A stretch of DNA of 64,000 nucleotides from contig NZ_LS999833.1 of the NCBI RefSeq assembly GCF_900537175.1, positions 1,550,001-1,614,000 of the forward strand, written 5' to 3'. The notes beneath the pieces are model-generated. The model ran no database searches. It had not been told where the DNA came from and saw nothing but the letters and a program-made list of their open reading frames with translations. This DNA is from Lentilitoribacter sp. Alg239-R112. Its GTDB lineage: Bacteria; Pseudomonadota; Alphaproteobacteria; Rhizobiales; Rhizobiaceae. Every line of letters starts with the position of its first letter. Within the stretch, counting starts at the first letter, position 1. This document shows, in pieces, positions 46,559-54,574 of the stretch. The translations under genes and the position numbers were made by a program.

Positions 46559-47077
46559 TCAGCCCTTTAATTTGGATGGCAGTCCGGCGGTGAGAAAATA
46601 TACCTCATCAACTGCTTGAGAAATTTTTTGGTGCAAAAGACCAGTATGATCGATGAATTTACGAGCCATCTTATTGTCTGGCACAATGCCCTGCCCGACT
46701 TCATTTGAGACAAACACAACTGGCACTGAGAGAGTTTTGAGAACATCAATCAGCTCATCGCTCGCTGCTTCTACGTCTTGCTCTTCCATCATGAGGTTTG
46801 TAACCCACATCGTTAAGCAATCAACGAGAACAGGTTGTTTTTGATCATTCAATATCTTGAGTTGATGCGAGAGCTCAATCGGTTCTTCAAAGCCCAACCA
46901 CTCATCCCCGCGACGCACTTTATGTTCATTAATGCGATCACGCATCTCATCATCCCAGATGCGTGCGGTTGCAAGATAGCTGCATGAAGGCGCAAGGTTA
47001 AGTGTCAGTTTTTCAGCAAACAAAGACTTGCCAGACCGAGCACCACCAAGCACGAAATAATGTCGTGCGATAGACAT
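46559..47077 (-). CDS. cobP: adenosylcobinamide kinase / guanylyltransferase
   Basis: A 172-residue bifunctional CobP/CobU. The P-loop GGARSGKSLFAEKL (about 11-24), VDCLTMWVTNLM (about 84) and FVSNEVGQGIVPDN (about 125) identify it. It phosphorylates adenosylcobinamide and adds GMP before loop closure. It is the first gene behind the cobalamin riboswitch, 145 bases after the B12 box. A 7-bp stem AGCATGG/CCATGCT (47100-47120) stands 23 bases before the start and may mask the ribosome site. Confidence 0.95.
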   Translation of the reverse strand: MSIARHYFVLGGARSGKSLFAEKLTLNLAPSCSYLATARIWDDEMRDRINEHKVRRGDEWLGFEEPIELSHQLKILNDQKQPVLVDCLTMWVTNLMMEEQDVEAASDELIDVLKTLSVPVVFVSNEVGQGIVPDNKMARKFIDHTGLLHQKISQAVDEVYFLTAGLPSKLKG

Positions 47078-47221
47078 TTTCTAACGACGCATAATAGCCA
47101 GCATGGGCCCAGGCCATGCTTGGTTTACAGACGCATTTATAGAATATAGTACATTTCCCACTCAGACAGCTCCCCGTGTCTTCAATGGCCTGACATACAT
47201 CAAGCCTGTTTCAGTTCCCTT

Positions 47222-47560
47222 CTGGCAGGTCTCCTGGCTCACGTATTTCGACAGTTTCCTGTCATCAGCACACCCTTACCTTCCCAATGTTTGGCTTCGA
47301 TCTAAATCGAATACCGGCGTCTGGGCGAGGAACGATTCGTAGAGAAAGAGGCGTTCAACCCGTGTTATCCCAGTTGCCCATCAGTGGTTTTTTCGAAATT
47401 TGCCGTTGAACCCAATTCATCAATATGAATTTACAAAGCTCTTAGCCAAACAACGAAGGGGTGCCTACTCGCTCTACAGTCGCGGGATCGGCTGTGATTA
47501 AAGTCCTCGACTTGAGTCAACTTCCTCACATTCCCTTTTAATTTTGCTTTGCACCTTGCA
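47222..47560 (-). ncRNA. cobalamin riboswitch, enlarged
   Basis: On the minus strand the expected elements follow in order: AGGTGC (near 47556), AAAAGGGAATGTGAGGAAG (about 47522-47541), TCCCGCGACTGTAGAGCG (about 47472-47490), CCACTG (about 47382-47387), TTGGGAAGGT with CTGATGACAGG (about 47260-47292) and the B12 box GAGCCAGGAGACCTGCC (47224-47240). It precedes cobP-cobW-cobN-cobO and should turn them down when adenosylcobalamin is plentiful. The span of about 340 bases is clearly longer than the usual 200 or so; the extra length lies between the GCGACTGT element and the GGGAAGG element. The leader to cobP holds a hairpin (47100-47120). Confidence 0.9.
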
Positions 47561-47628
47561 AAACAAAAACCAAATGGTGAGCGATTGTTAAGCGCGCATT
47601 CAGTGACTGTCAATTGGGTAATTTGATT

Positions 47629-49092
47629 TTATGATGAAGTTTCTGCAATCTTCAGTAAAGCATCGAAATCTACAAGTTGTTCGAGTTCATTAGCAATATC
47701 ATCTAATGCTACATCTACCATCTCAGTATAGTTTAGCTCAGATTGCATTATGCCGAAGTGGTTCAAAAACGCATGGCGAAAATCATCTTCGGTAAACAGG
47801 CCATGTAAATATGTGCCAAAGATCAACCCATCTTGTGTAATAGCGCCCTCGCCTCGCTCACCCACAAACGAAAACGGTCGTAAGCAATCCGGGCCAGTTG
47901 TTCTGCCTATATGGATTTCATAACCATTTATATCTTGACCAAAAAACTCCGAACGCGCATCAGTTTTTTGAGTAACTTTTTCAGGTTCCATGATGGTTTC
48001 AATATCTAGAAGTCCAAAACCGTCTATTTCAGAAATGTCACCTTCAATACGATCAGGATCAAAGATTTTTCTTCCAAGCATTTGAAAACCTCCACAAATA
48101 CCGAAAACTGAACCACCTTTTTTCAGATGCTCCCGAAGCTGAACATCCCATCCCTCAGACCTTAGATAAGTTAAATCAGCAATTGTCGATTTTGTTCCTG
48201 GCAGGATAATAATATTGGCATCGCCGGGTATAGCTTCCCCCGAACTGATGAACTGCACGTCAATATTCTGCTCTGCAATCAACGGGTCAAAATCATCAAA
48301 ATTAGCCATCCGTGGAAGTCTTGGAATCGCTATTTTAAACTTACCTGATGTGTTTGCGCTCATTCTATCGAGAACAACTGAATCTTCAGCGGGCAATTTA
48401 GCAGCTGCTTTAAGCCACGGAATAACACCATAGCTCAGCCAGCCTGTGAACTTGTGTATTGATGTTAAGCCATCATCGAAAAGTGACACATCCCCTCGGA
48501 ACTTATTAATCAAATACCCTGTAATCATATCGCGATCTTTATCCGGCAAAATCTGATATGTGCCGACAATGGAAGCAATGACACCTCCACGATCGATGTC
48601 ACCGATAAGTATAACCGGAACATTCGCTTCTGTTGCAAATCCCATATTTGCGATATCACCATCTCGCAAATTTATTTCAGCAGGTGACCCGGCCCCCTCC
48701 ACCAATATCAGTTCATACTCTTGAGATAGCTTTTCAAAACTCTCCAATACGCACGTCAATAATTTTGGTTTGACCGATTTATACTCGCGAGCCTTCGCCT
48801 GCCCCCAAACTTTGCCATGAACTACAATCTGACTTCCTGTTTCTGATTGAGGCTTTAACAAAATTGGGTTCATGTGAATTGATGGTGACACACGAGCCGC
48901 AAGAGCTTGTAGCCATTGACCGCGGCCAATCTCGCCACCATCATCGGCGATAGCTGCATTGTTTGACATGTTCTGCGGCTTAAATGGTGCAACCTTAATG
49001 CCACGATTGGCAGCAAGGCGGCAAAGACCGGCAACCAACACGGTTTTACCAACATCCGAACCCGTACCCTGAAACATAATTGCTTTAGCCAT
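47629..49092 (-). CDS. cobQ: cobyric acid synthase
   Basis: A 487-residue glutamine-dependent amidase (CobQ/CbiP) that amidates side chains b, d, e and g of adenosylcobyrinate a,c-diamide. The P-loop-like start is FQGTGSDVGKTVLVAGLCRL (about 8-27); PFKPQNMSNNA (about 37) is a CobQ signature; the amidotransferase domain has FGICGGFQMLGRKIFDP (about 327) with the Cys and a late TYLHGLFTEDDFRHAFL (about 432) with the His. It lies upstream of the riboswitch, so its transcript is probably separate from cobP. A structured RNA with a terminator lies before its start. Confidence 0.96.
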   Translation of the reverse strand: MAKAIMFQGTGSDVGKTVLVAGLCRLAANRGIKVAPFKPQNMSNNAAIADDGGEIGRGQWLQALAARVSPSIHMNPILLKPQSETGSQIVVHGKVWGQAKAREYKSVKPKLLTCVLESFEKLSQEYELILVEGAGSPAEINLRDGDIANMGFATEANVPVILIGDIDRGGVIASIVGTYQILPDKDRDMITGYLINKFRGDVSLFDDGLTSIHKFTGWLSYGVIPWLKAAAKLPAEDSVVLDRMSANTSGKFKIAIPRLPRMANFDDFDPLIAEQNIDVQFISSGEAIPGDANIIILPGTKSTIADLTYLRSEGWDVQLREHLKKGGSVFGICGGFQMLGRKIFDPDRIEGDISEIDGFGLLDIETIMEPEKVTQKTDARSEFFGQDINGYEIHIGRTTGPDCLRPFSFVGERGEGAITQDGLIFGTYLHGLFTEDDFRHAFLNHFGIMQSELNYTEMVDVALDDIANELEQLVDFDALLKIAETSS

Positions 49093-49149
49093 AATCGCTG
49101 AATAACACCCGCAAAGAAAAGAGGGAACGAAAAATTGTGGCTCATAAAG

Positions 49150-49340
49150 AAAAACCGCGTCAGCTCAAAAAGCTGACACGGTTTTTTGCCAAAATACGCA
49201 GGCACTACAAAATACGCATGTAGTTACTAGCACTTCGGTACGCAGTACCTGATCCGAAGCGAGCAAATTTTAAGTTTGCTGGAGGTAGTTCTACAGCAAC
49301 ATCGTTACCGGAAAGTTATTGAAAGACTAAGCGAATCTTA
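49150..49340 (-). ncRNA. candidate structured leader or small RNA upstream of cobQ
   Basis: The minus-strand transcript would hold AGCAAA-cttaaa-TTTGCT, then CTTCG...CGAAG enclosing GTAC-tgc-GTAC, then an intrinsic terminator: CCGTGTCAGCT-ttttg-AGCTGACGCGG followed by TTTTTCTTT (stem 49155-49181). An ACCTCC anti-ribosome-site motif stands in a loop region. The terminator is 63 bases before cobQ, so it may be an attenuating leader of cobQ, or the end of a free small RNA. It carries no B12 box. The direct repeat AAAATACGCA occurs twice (49191-49200, 49209-49218). The 5' limit is a guess. Confidence 0.5.
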
Positions 49341-49418
49341 ATTTCGCATTTTTTCTGGTTAACTCGCAAAAAAATTTCAAACAAAAATCTAACAAAGCGA
49401 GTTTAACACTATTGCAAT

Positions 49419-49440
49419 GATATAAAGACATGTTTATATC
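49419..49440. promoter_or_regulatory. palindrome GATATAAA-N6-TTTATATC before the homocysteine methyltransferase gene
   Basis: Two perfect 8-base inverted half-sites flank GACATG. It lies 28 bases before the start codon, where a repressor would block the promoter. The same half-sites form the perfect palindrome at 55785-55804 in front of the pterin-binding gene. From memory, alphaproteobacterial SahR (ArsR-family, SAH-responsive) sites look like this; the regulator gene is not in the window. Confidence 0.65.
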
Positions 49441-49467
49441 TTGAAATGATTTGAAAAGGCGCAATCT

Positions 49468-50505
49468 ATGACCAATACATCCAATCCTATAACTGACCTG
49501 ATCGCGGAAAAAGGGATCTTGATGGCTGATGGCGCCACAGGCACAAACCTATTTGAAATGGGATTAGAAGCAGGCGAAGCGCCTGAACTTTGGAATGAAA
49601 GCGCACCGGAAAAAATTGAAAATCTACACAAAGGCTTTGTTGATGCTGGTTCAGATATCATTCTTACAAATTCATTCGGCGGAACGCGTCACCGTTTAAA
49701 ACTTCACCATGCGCAAGACAGAGTGTTTGAACTCAATAAAGCTGCAGCTGAAATTGCAACAAAAATTGCAAAGACAGCAAACAAACGTGTGATCGTGGCT
49801 GGTTCCGTTGGACCAACTGGGGAGTTGCTGGTTCCATTAGGCGCGATGACCTATGACGAAGCAGTCGCTGCATTTGTTGAACAACTGGAAGGTTTGAAGG
49901 CTGGTGGCGCAGAAGTTGCATGGATTGAAACAATGTCAGCAACGGACGAAATTCGGGCAGCGGCAGAAGCAGCAGTGAAACTTGGTATGCCTTATGTTTA
50001 CACCGGTTCATTTGACACTGCTGGTAAAACCATGATGGGTCTACATCCTAAAGATATACATAATGTTGCTGGAGACATTGGTGATGGCCCCGTAGCAGTT
50101 GGCGCAAACTGTGGTGTTGGAGCCTCAGATATTTTATCTTCCCTACTCGATATGACAGAGGCCGACCCTAATGCTGTTGTTGTTGTTAAAGGGAATTGTG
50201 GCGTACCAGAATTTCGTGGTAGTGAAATTCACTACTCCGGCACACCAGCATTGATGGCTGACTATGCTCGCCTTGCAATTGATGCCGGCGCGAAAATTAT
50301 TGGCGGCTGTTGTGGCACTTCATGCGACCATCTCTCAGCTATTCGCGGTGCAATTGATAAACATAACGCCCCGGCTGACGGATTTACAAAACGACCAACT
50401 ATTGAAGAGATCGTTGAACGCATCGGACCAATGAAAAATCAAGCTGCGGCTGATGGTGCTGATGCGCCAGCTCGTCCCCGTCGCAGTCGTCGTAAGGTGA
50501 ATTAA
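49468..50505 (+). CDS. homocysteine S-methyltransferase component of a split, B12-dependent methionine synthase
   Basis: A 345-residue TIM-barrel enzyme matching the homocysteine-binding module of MetH (often annotated betaine-homocysteine methyltransferase, bmt). MADGATGTNLFEMGLEAG (about 18-35) opens the barrel; the zinc ligands are the Cys of VGANCGVG (about 213) and the pair in IGGCCGTSCDH (about 274). It lacks the pterin, B12 and reactivation domains, which are encoded separately at 55869, 52410 and 56895. After residue 325 comes an unstructured Ala/Asp and then basic tail, ARPRRSRRKVN. The role as methionine synthase subunit rests on the nearby genes and on such splits reported in roseobacters; betaine itself as donor is a less likely alternative. 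Confidence 0.88.
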   Translation: MTNTSNPITDLIAEKGILMADGATGTNLFEMGLEAGEAPELWNESAPEKIENLHKGFVDAGSDIILTNSFGGTRHRLKLHHAQDRVFELNKAAAEIATKIAKTANKRVIVAGSVGPTGELLVPLGAMTYDEAVAAFVEQLEGLKAGGAEVAWIETMSATDEIRAAAEAAVKLGMPYVYTGSFDTAGKTMMGLHPKDIHNVAGDIGDGPVAVGANCGVGASDILSSLLDMTEADPNAVVVVKGNCGVPEFRGSEIHYSGTPALMADYARLAIDAGAKIIGGCCGTSCDHLSAIRGAIDKHNAPADGFTKRPTIEEIVERIGPMKNQAAADGADAPARPRRSRRKVN

Positions 50506-50542
50506 TTCGCGATCGTTTTTAACTTACAGCGCGTTGATTAAC

Positions 50543-52213
50543 CTACCGCGAAAACTGCCTAAAAACATCTCCCCACATATTATCATGCAGATGATTGGCA
50601 GCAATCGCCTGGCAATCAGCCTCTTTAAAACTGCTATAGTTTGATTTTGGCATTTGAGCACAAACTTCTCTCTTTGATTCAACAAAATCGCGCAAAGCCT
50701 GATCAATCCTGAGATCAAGCGGCGGTTGCTGATAATTGTCTAGCCACAATTTGCAAATTGCATTCGCGCGCGCTTCAGAAGTCTTAGCACCATCGGCATT
50801 CCATTGTTCAAAAATGCTATTGTCCGAAAGAATTGAACCATTATCAAACTTTCTAAAATTATCCTTGGTGTGACGACTCCCTAAAAAACTACCAGAAGCT
50901 ATTCCGTCTGAAATCGTATCTTCGCTATCACCAAAACCGATGAATTCGACGGAAGAAACACGTCTTTGAAGCAATGAAAGCTGGTCAGAATCGGTAATAA
51001 ATTTCTGATAAGAAGCGACCAACCCACCTTCCAATGAGCCCGCACCACATGAAATAATATTTGCCCCACTGGAAATTGATGCGATTAATCCGTTATGAGC
51101 CTCCAATGTTGCCTGTGAATCCAACGCTTTTGAGCCGGTAATTCCGCTCACTGCCCTAAATGGCACACCTAGTTTTCTTGCAATTTGCCCAGCGCACTGC
51201 ATAAATTGGCCGCCCTCTGGAGAGCTGAACGATAGCGTACCTGTCTGCATGGAAGCAACGGCAGAAAAAACACCAAAAACAACGGGAGATCCCGGCCTAA
51301 CAATTTGTGTAAATGCAGCTCCGGCAAAGAACTCTGCCGTAACTTGCACCAACGCATCAAAAATCGACATTGGACAGGTAATCCCCAGAAGCGCCATTGA
51401 GGTAATAACCGAAGCTTGATTTGACGAAGCATAGACCCGCAAAACATCAAGAACATTCTGCTCGAATTTTAACGGTGATTGAACATTGACTTCAGCCAAC
51501 AAAACCTGATGGTTCTCTAAAAACTGCTCACCGAAAACAATCTTTGCGATTTCAACCGAGTGCAAAGCCTCCATCCGCGAACCGACAGCACCGCTAAAAG
51601 ATTTATCCGAATATTTTATGTGCGCATATAAAGAGCTGAGATATCGCTCACGTTTATCAATGTCTGATGCCTGACATGGAGTAAAACCTTGCGCATGAAC
51701 ACTTGGCGAAACGTGTGCCAGTTTTATAAAATTTTCTAAATCATTCTGTGTTGACTGCCGTCTGTCACCGTTTAAATCTTGGACAAAATGTGCGCCTGAC
51801 GATAGTGTAAAAGACGATGTGTCGCCACCAATTTCCAAAGAGTACTTTGGATTACGTGCATGATGGGTGAAAGTTCTTGGCGCGTTGGCCAGAAATTTTT
51901 GACACATCCCTTTTGGAAAATAAATTCGCCCATCTCGTTGTTCAGCTCCCGCATCAGTCAAGATGGTAAGAACCTCGTCATCAAGGCCAAAATCCACACC
52001 AAGATTCTCTAAGACAGATAATGCGCGCTCCTCTACAAGCGGCAATGTCGCACTATCTATGAGGTTCAAACCTTTGACAGCTTGCTTCAATGAACCAAAA
52101 TAAGGCTCAATCACTTGATTTTTCTGCTCTCCGCGACGCGCCTTGGAGCCACCAGTTCGCTTACGCGCATTTTCATTGTCTTTTTTAAGATTCATTATTA
52201 AATCAAACATCAT
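50543..52213 (-). CDS. MttB-family (trimethylamine methyltransferase-like) protein, non-pyrrolysine
   Basis: A 556-residue TIM-barrel corrinoid methyltransferase of the MttB superfamily. True trimethylamine MttB uses an in-frame UAG for pyrrolysine; this frame is uninterrupted, so it belongs to the non-Pyl class, whose studied members demethylate quaternary amines such as glycine betaine onto a corrinoid protein. Family parts seen: ALSVLENLGVDFGL (about 65), FTLSSGAHFVQDLNGDRR (about 135), and the end GSFLGSRHTKDNFRKFDN (about 465). The N-terminus has a basic segment (NARKRTGGSKARRGEQKN). It is antiparallel to the flanking methionine synthase genes and shares the 196-base upstream gap with the corrinoid protein gene. 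Substrate unknown. Confidence 0.88.
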   Translation of the reverse strand: MMFDLIMNLKKDNENARKRTGGSKARRGEQKNQVIEPYFGSLKQAVKGLNLIDSATLPLVEERALSVLENLGVDFGLDDEVLTILTDAGAEQRDGRIYFPKGMCQKFLANAPRTFTHHARNPKYSLEIGGDTSSFTLSSGAHFVQDLNGDRRQSTQNDLENFIKLAHVSPSVHAQGFTPCQASDIDKRERYLSSLYAHIKYSDKSFSGAVGSRMEALHSVEIAKIVFGEQFLENHQVLLAEVNVQSPLKFEQNVLDVLRVYASSNQASVITSMALLGITCPMSIFDALVQVTAEFFAGAAFTQIVRPGSPVVFGVFSAVASMQTGTLSFSSPEGGQFMQCAGQIARKLGVPFRAVSGITGSKALDSQATLEAHNGLIASISSGANIISCGAGSLEGGLVASYQKFITDSDQLSLLQRRVSSVEFIGFGDSEDTISDGIASGSFLGSRHTKDNFRKFDNGSILSDNSIFEQWNADGAKTSEARANAICKLWLDNYQQPPLDLRIDQALRDFVESKREVCAQMPKSNYSSFKEADCQAIAANHLHDNMWGDVFRQFSR

Positions 52214-52409
52214 TTTGCTAGAAATTGCCAGCCGTTATTGATATAAATAGCAAGGTAATTTCGTATAAGTCTCAAGCCATTTCAACGGTGCAGAATAAAT
52301 TAGAAAATTAATGCAAGCTCTTGATAAACGTTAGTTAAATTAACAAAGCCTTTGCACTTATATTAGATAATAATATCTCACGAAAGCAAGACACCAAAGA
52401 GGATCTCCC

Positions 52410-53111
52410 ATGTCTGAAGAAGAAGAAATCATACTCTCTGAATTGCCAGATGATGAGCTGGTTCTCCAGATGCATGACGACCTTTATGATGGGTTAAAAG
52501 AAGAGATAGTTGAAGGAACGCAATTGCTTCTTGACCGCGGTTGGGAACCTTATGACGTTTTGACCAAATCCCTCGTTGCAGGCATGGCAATTGTCGGTGA
52601 AGATTTTCGTGATGGCATTTTATTTGTGCCAGAAGTATTGCTAGCCGCAAATGCAATGAAAGCGGGAATGGGCATTTTAAGACCACTTCTCATTGAAACT
52701 GGCGCACCGAAACTTGGCAAGATGGTGGTTGGCACCGTTAAAGGTGACATTCATGATATTGGCAAAAATCTTGTCGGCATGATGATGGAAGGTGCGGGAT
52801 TTGAGATCGTCGACCTTGGCATCAATAATCCTGTTGAGGACTATATCGAAGCATTGGAAAAAGAAGATGCACAAATTCTTGGTATGTCCGCGCTTTTAAC
52901 CACAACCATGCCCTATATGAAAGTTGTTGTGGATACACTGGTGGAAAAAGGCATCCGTGATGATTATATAGTTCTTGTTGGCGGCGCGCCACTTAACGAA
53001 GAATTTGGAAAAGCCGTTGGCGCTGATGCTTATTGTCGCGACGCTGCTGTAGCGGTGGAAACTGCAAAAGAGCTTATGGCACGTAAGCATAATACTCACG
53101 CCTCTGGATAA
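52410..53111 (+). CDS. corrinoid (B12-binding) protein, methyl carrier
   Basis: A 233-residue carrier with a MetH-cap-like helical domain (about 15-95) and a Rossmann-like B12 domain (about 100-220). The cobalt-ligating motif is VKGDIHDIGKNLVG, with His115; SALLTTTMPYM (about 165) and VLVGGAPLNEEFGKAVGAD (about 190) bind the nucleotide tail, matching DXHXXG-S-GG. The first 16 residues are very acidic (MSEEEEIILSELPDDEL). It should shuttle methyl groups between the pterin-binding protein or MttB homologue and the homocysteine enzyme. A ribosome site GAGGAT precedes ATG 52410. DUF1638 follows 22 bases later. Confidence 0.93.
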   Translation: MSEEEEIILSELPDDELVLQMHDDLYDGLKEEIVEGTQLLLDRGWEPYDVLTKSLVAGMAIVGEDFRDGILFVPEVLLAANAMKAGMGILRPLLIETGAPKLGKMVVGTVKGDIHDIGKNLVGMMMEGAGFEIVDLGINNPVEDYIEALEKEDAQILGMSALLTTTMPYMKVVVDTLVEKGIRDDYIVLVGGAPLNEEFGKAVGADAYCRDAAVAVETAKELMARKHNTHASG

Positions 53112-53133
53112 ATAGAACTACGAGAAAACCGTT

Positions 53134-53739
53134 ATGAAACAAAGCAATAACACAAAAATAAGAGTTATTGCTTGCGGTGCCTTAGCACGTGAAATCCTAG
53201 CCGTTTCAAAGTTGAATGAGCTAACGCAAATTGATTTAGACTGCTTACCCGCACAATGGCATAATAATCCTGAGAAAATAAGCCCGGGCGTAAAAGCAGC
53301 CATAAAAAAGGCGCGTACTGAAGGGTTTACAGATATATTCATTGCCTACGCTGATTGTGGTACCGGTGGAGAATTGGACAGGGTCTGCAAAGACGAAAAC
53401 GTCAAGCGACTTCGCGGCCCACATTGTTATTCATTTTTCTCAGGTAATCTGGAATTTCAAAACCGCTGGGACAATGATATGTCAGCGTTTTTTCTCACTG
53501 ATTTCTTGGCTCGACAATTTGAAACACTCATCATCGATACCTATAAATTGAAAACGCATCCAGAGCTCGTTGAGATGATGTTTTCCAATTACAGCAAGCT
53601 TATTTACCTTGCTCAAACCAACGATGTTAATCTAGAAGAAAAAGCCAAAGACGCTGCTAAGTTTCTGGGGTTAGAATATGAGTATCGCTTCACAGGATAT
53701 GGTGATTTAATCAAAGAACTCAATGAATTAGAACAGTAA
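53134..53739 (+). CDS. DUF1638 protein associated with corrinoid methyltransferases
   Basis: A 201-residue cytosolic protein. Conserved-looking parts are RVIACGALAREILAV (about 8-22), IDLDCLPAQWHNNPEKI (about 30-46), FIAYADCGTGGELDRVC (about 69-85) and RGPHCYSFFSGN (about 93). Several Cys and His occur in these blocks, so metal or corrinoid binding is possible. DUF1638 genes recur next to MttB-type and corrinoid proteins in bacteria and archaea, but I know of no established function. Its place directly after the B12 carrier suggests an assembly or accessory role. Confidence 0.82.
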   Translation: MKQSNNTKIRVIACGALAREILAVSKLNELTQIDLDCLPAQWHNNPEKISPGVKAAIKKARTEGFTDIFIAYADCGTGGELDRVCKDENVKRLRGPHCYSFFSGNLEFQNRWDNDMSAFFLTDFLARQFETLIIDTYKLKTHPELVEMMFSNYSKLIYLAQTNDVNLEEKAKDAAKFLGLEYEYRFTGYGDLIKELNELEQ

Positions 53740-53890
53740 AGTACTGTTCGTTCAATTATCTATTTACCTTTTATTTTAATAGAAGATTTACGACGAAGCC
53801 AAGATAAGCAATGTAAACTTTCAATTTACTATACCGCATAACCGAATCCTCAATAGCTTTGTGTTCTTATCGTCATATAAAAAATATAAG

Positions 53891-54550
53891 ATGGGACAGG
53901 GCATGGATGTGGCAATTACAAATAGCGCAATTACAAGTGTGACACAGGTGAATACTGAAGAAAATTGCGAAGAACTTTCAGTAACACTGCAAAATTTGGC
54001 AGATAACGCCACAGAGAATGTGAGTGTGAAACAAATATGCGAAGCGCTGGGAGATCGATCATTCGGTGCCTTTCTCCTCGTATTTTGCCTCCCAAATCTT
54101 GTCCCCCTTCCACCTGGATCATCAGCCATTCTGGGCATTCCACTAATCATTATTTCATTTCAAATTCTTGCAGGTCATTCGCAAATTTGGCTACCGAAAC
54201 GATTAGCTGAATACAGCCTTAGTAAAGATAGTTTCCAATCTATGATTGGTAAAATCATTCCACATTTTAAAAAAGGCGAATCCTTTGTCAAAGAGCGTTA
54301 CTGGCCAATAAATCTGGCGCTAGGTGATAAACTATTTGGCCTGTTTAGCCTTATTTTAGCAGTCGTCGTCACGATTCCTATTCCATTGGGGAATTGGCCA
54401 CCTGCATTTGCAATTGCCTTTCTTGCAGCTGCCTATACAAAACGCGATGGGATTATGCTTTTCATAGGAACACTCCTTGGAATCGGCTCACTGATCCTTG
54501 CCGGTTCAGTTATCTTTGCAAGTATTGTTATTCTAAAGCACGTTTTTTAA
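53891..54550 (+). CDS. ExoD-family membrane protein
   Basis: About 219 residues. The first 60 are polar; ALGDRSFGAFLLVFCLPNL followed by VPLPPGSSAILGIPLIIISF (about 57-95) is the ExoD signature, and two or three more helices follow (about 150-175, 180-215). ExoD was first linked to exopolysaccharide production and alkali tolerance in Sinorhizobium, with unknown mechanism. Nothing links it mechanistically to B12; it may be an insertion in this run of plus-strand genes. Starts possible are 53861 (GTG), 53891 (ATG) and 53903 (ATG, with GGGACAGGG before it). Confidence 0.8.
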   Translation: MGQGMDVAITNSAITSVTQVNTEENCEELSVTLQNLADNATENVSVKQICEALGDRSFGAFLLVFCLPNLVPLPPGSSAILGIPLIIISFQILAGHSQIWLPKRLAEYSLSKDSFQSMIGKIIPHFKKGESFVKERYWPINLALGDKLFGLFSLILAVVVTIPIPLGNWPPAFAIAFLAAAYTKRDGIMLFIGTLLGIGSLILAGSVIFASIVILKHVF

Positions 54551-54574
54551 TCGACGACATATACCCGCTATGTA

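Noticed and set aside
49468-50505. Stand-alone betaine-homocysteine methyltransferase
   Set aside because: The same fold would fit, but the linked B12 carrier, pterin protein and activator make a methionine synthase module the better reading.
50543-52213. Pyrrolysine-containing trimethylamine methyltransferase
   Set aside because: The frame runs through the whole family length without an in-frame UAG, and no pyl genes are in the window.
52365-52378. Third copy of the ATATAAAGA-type operator before the corrinoid gene
   Set aside because: Only AGATA-N4-TATCT is present; the AAAGA/TCTTT core is missing.
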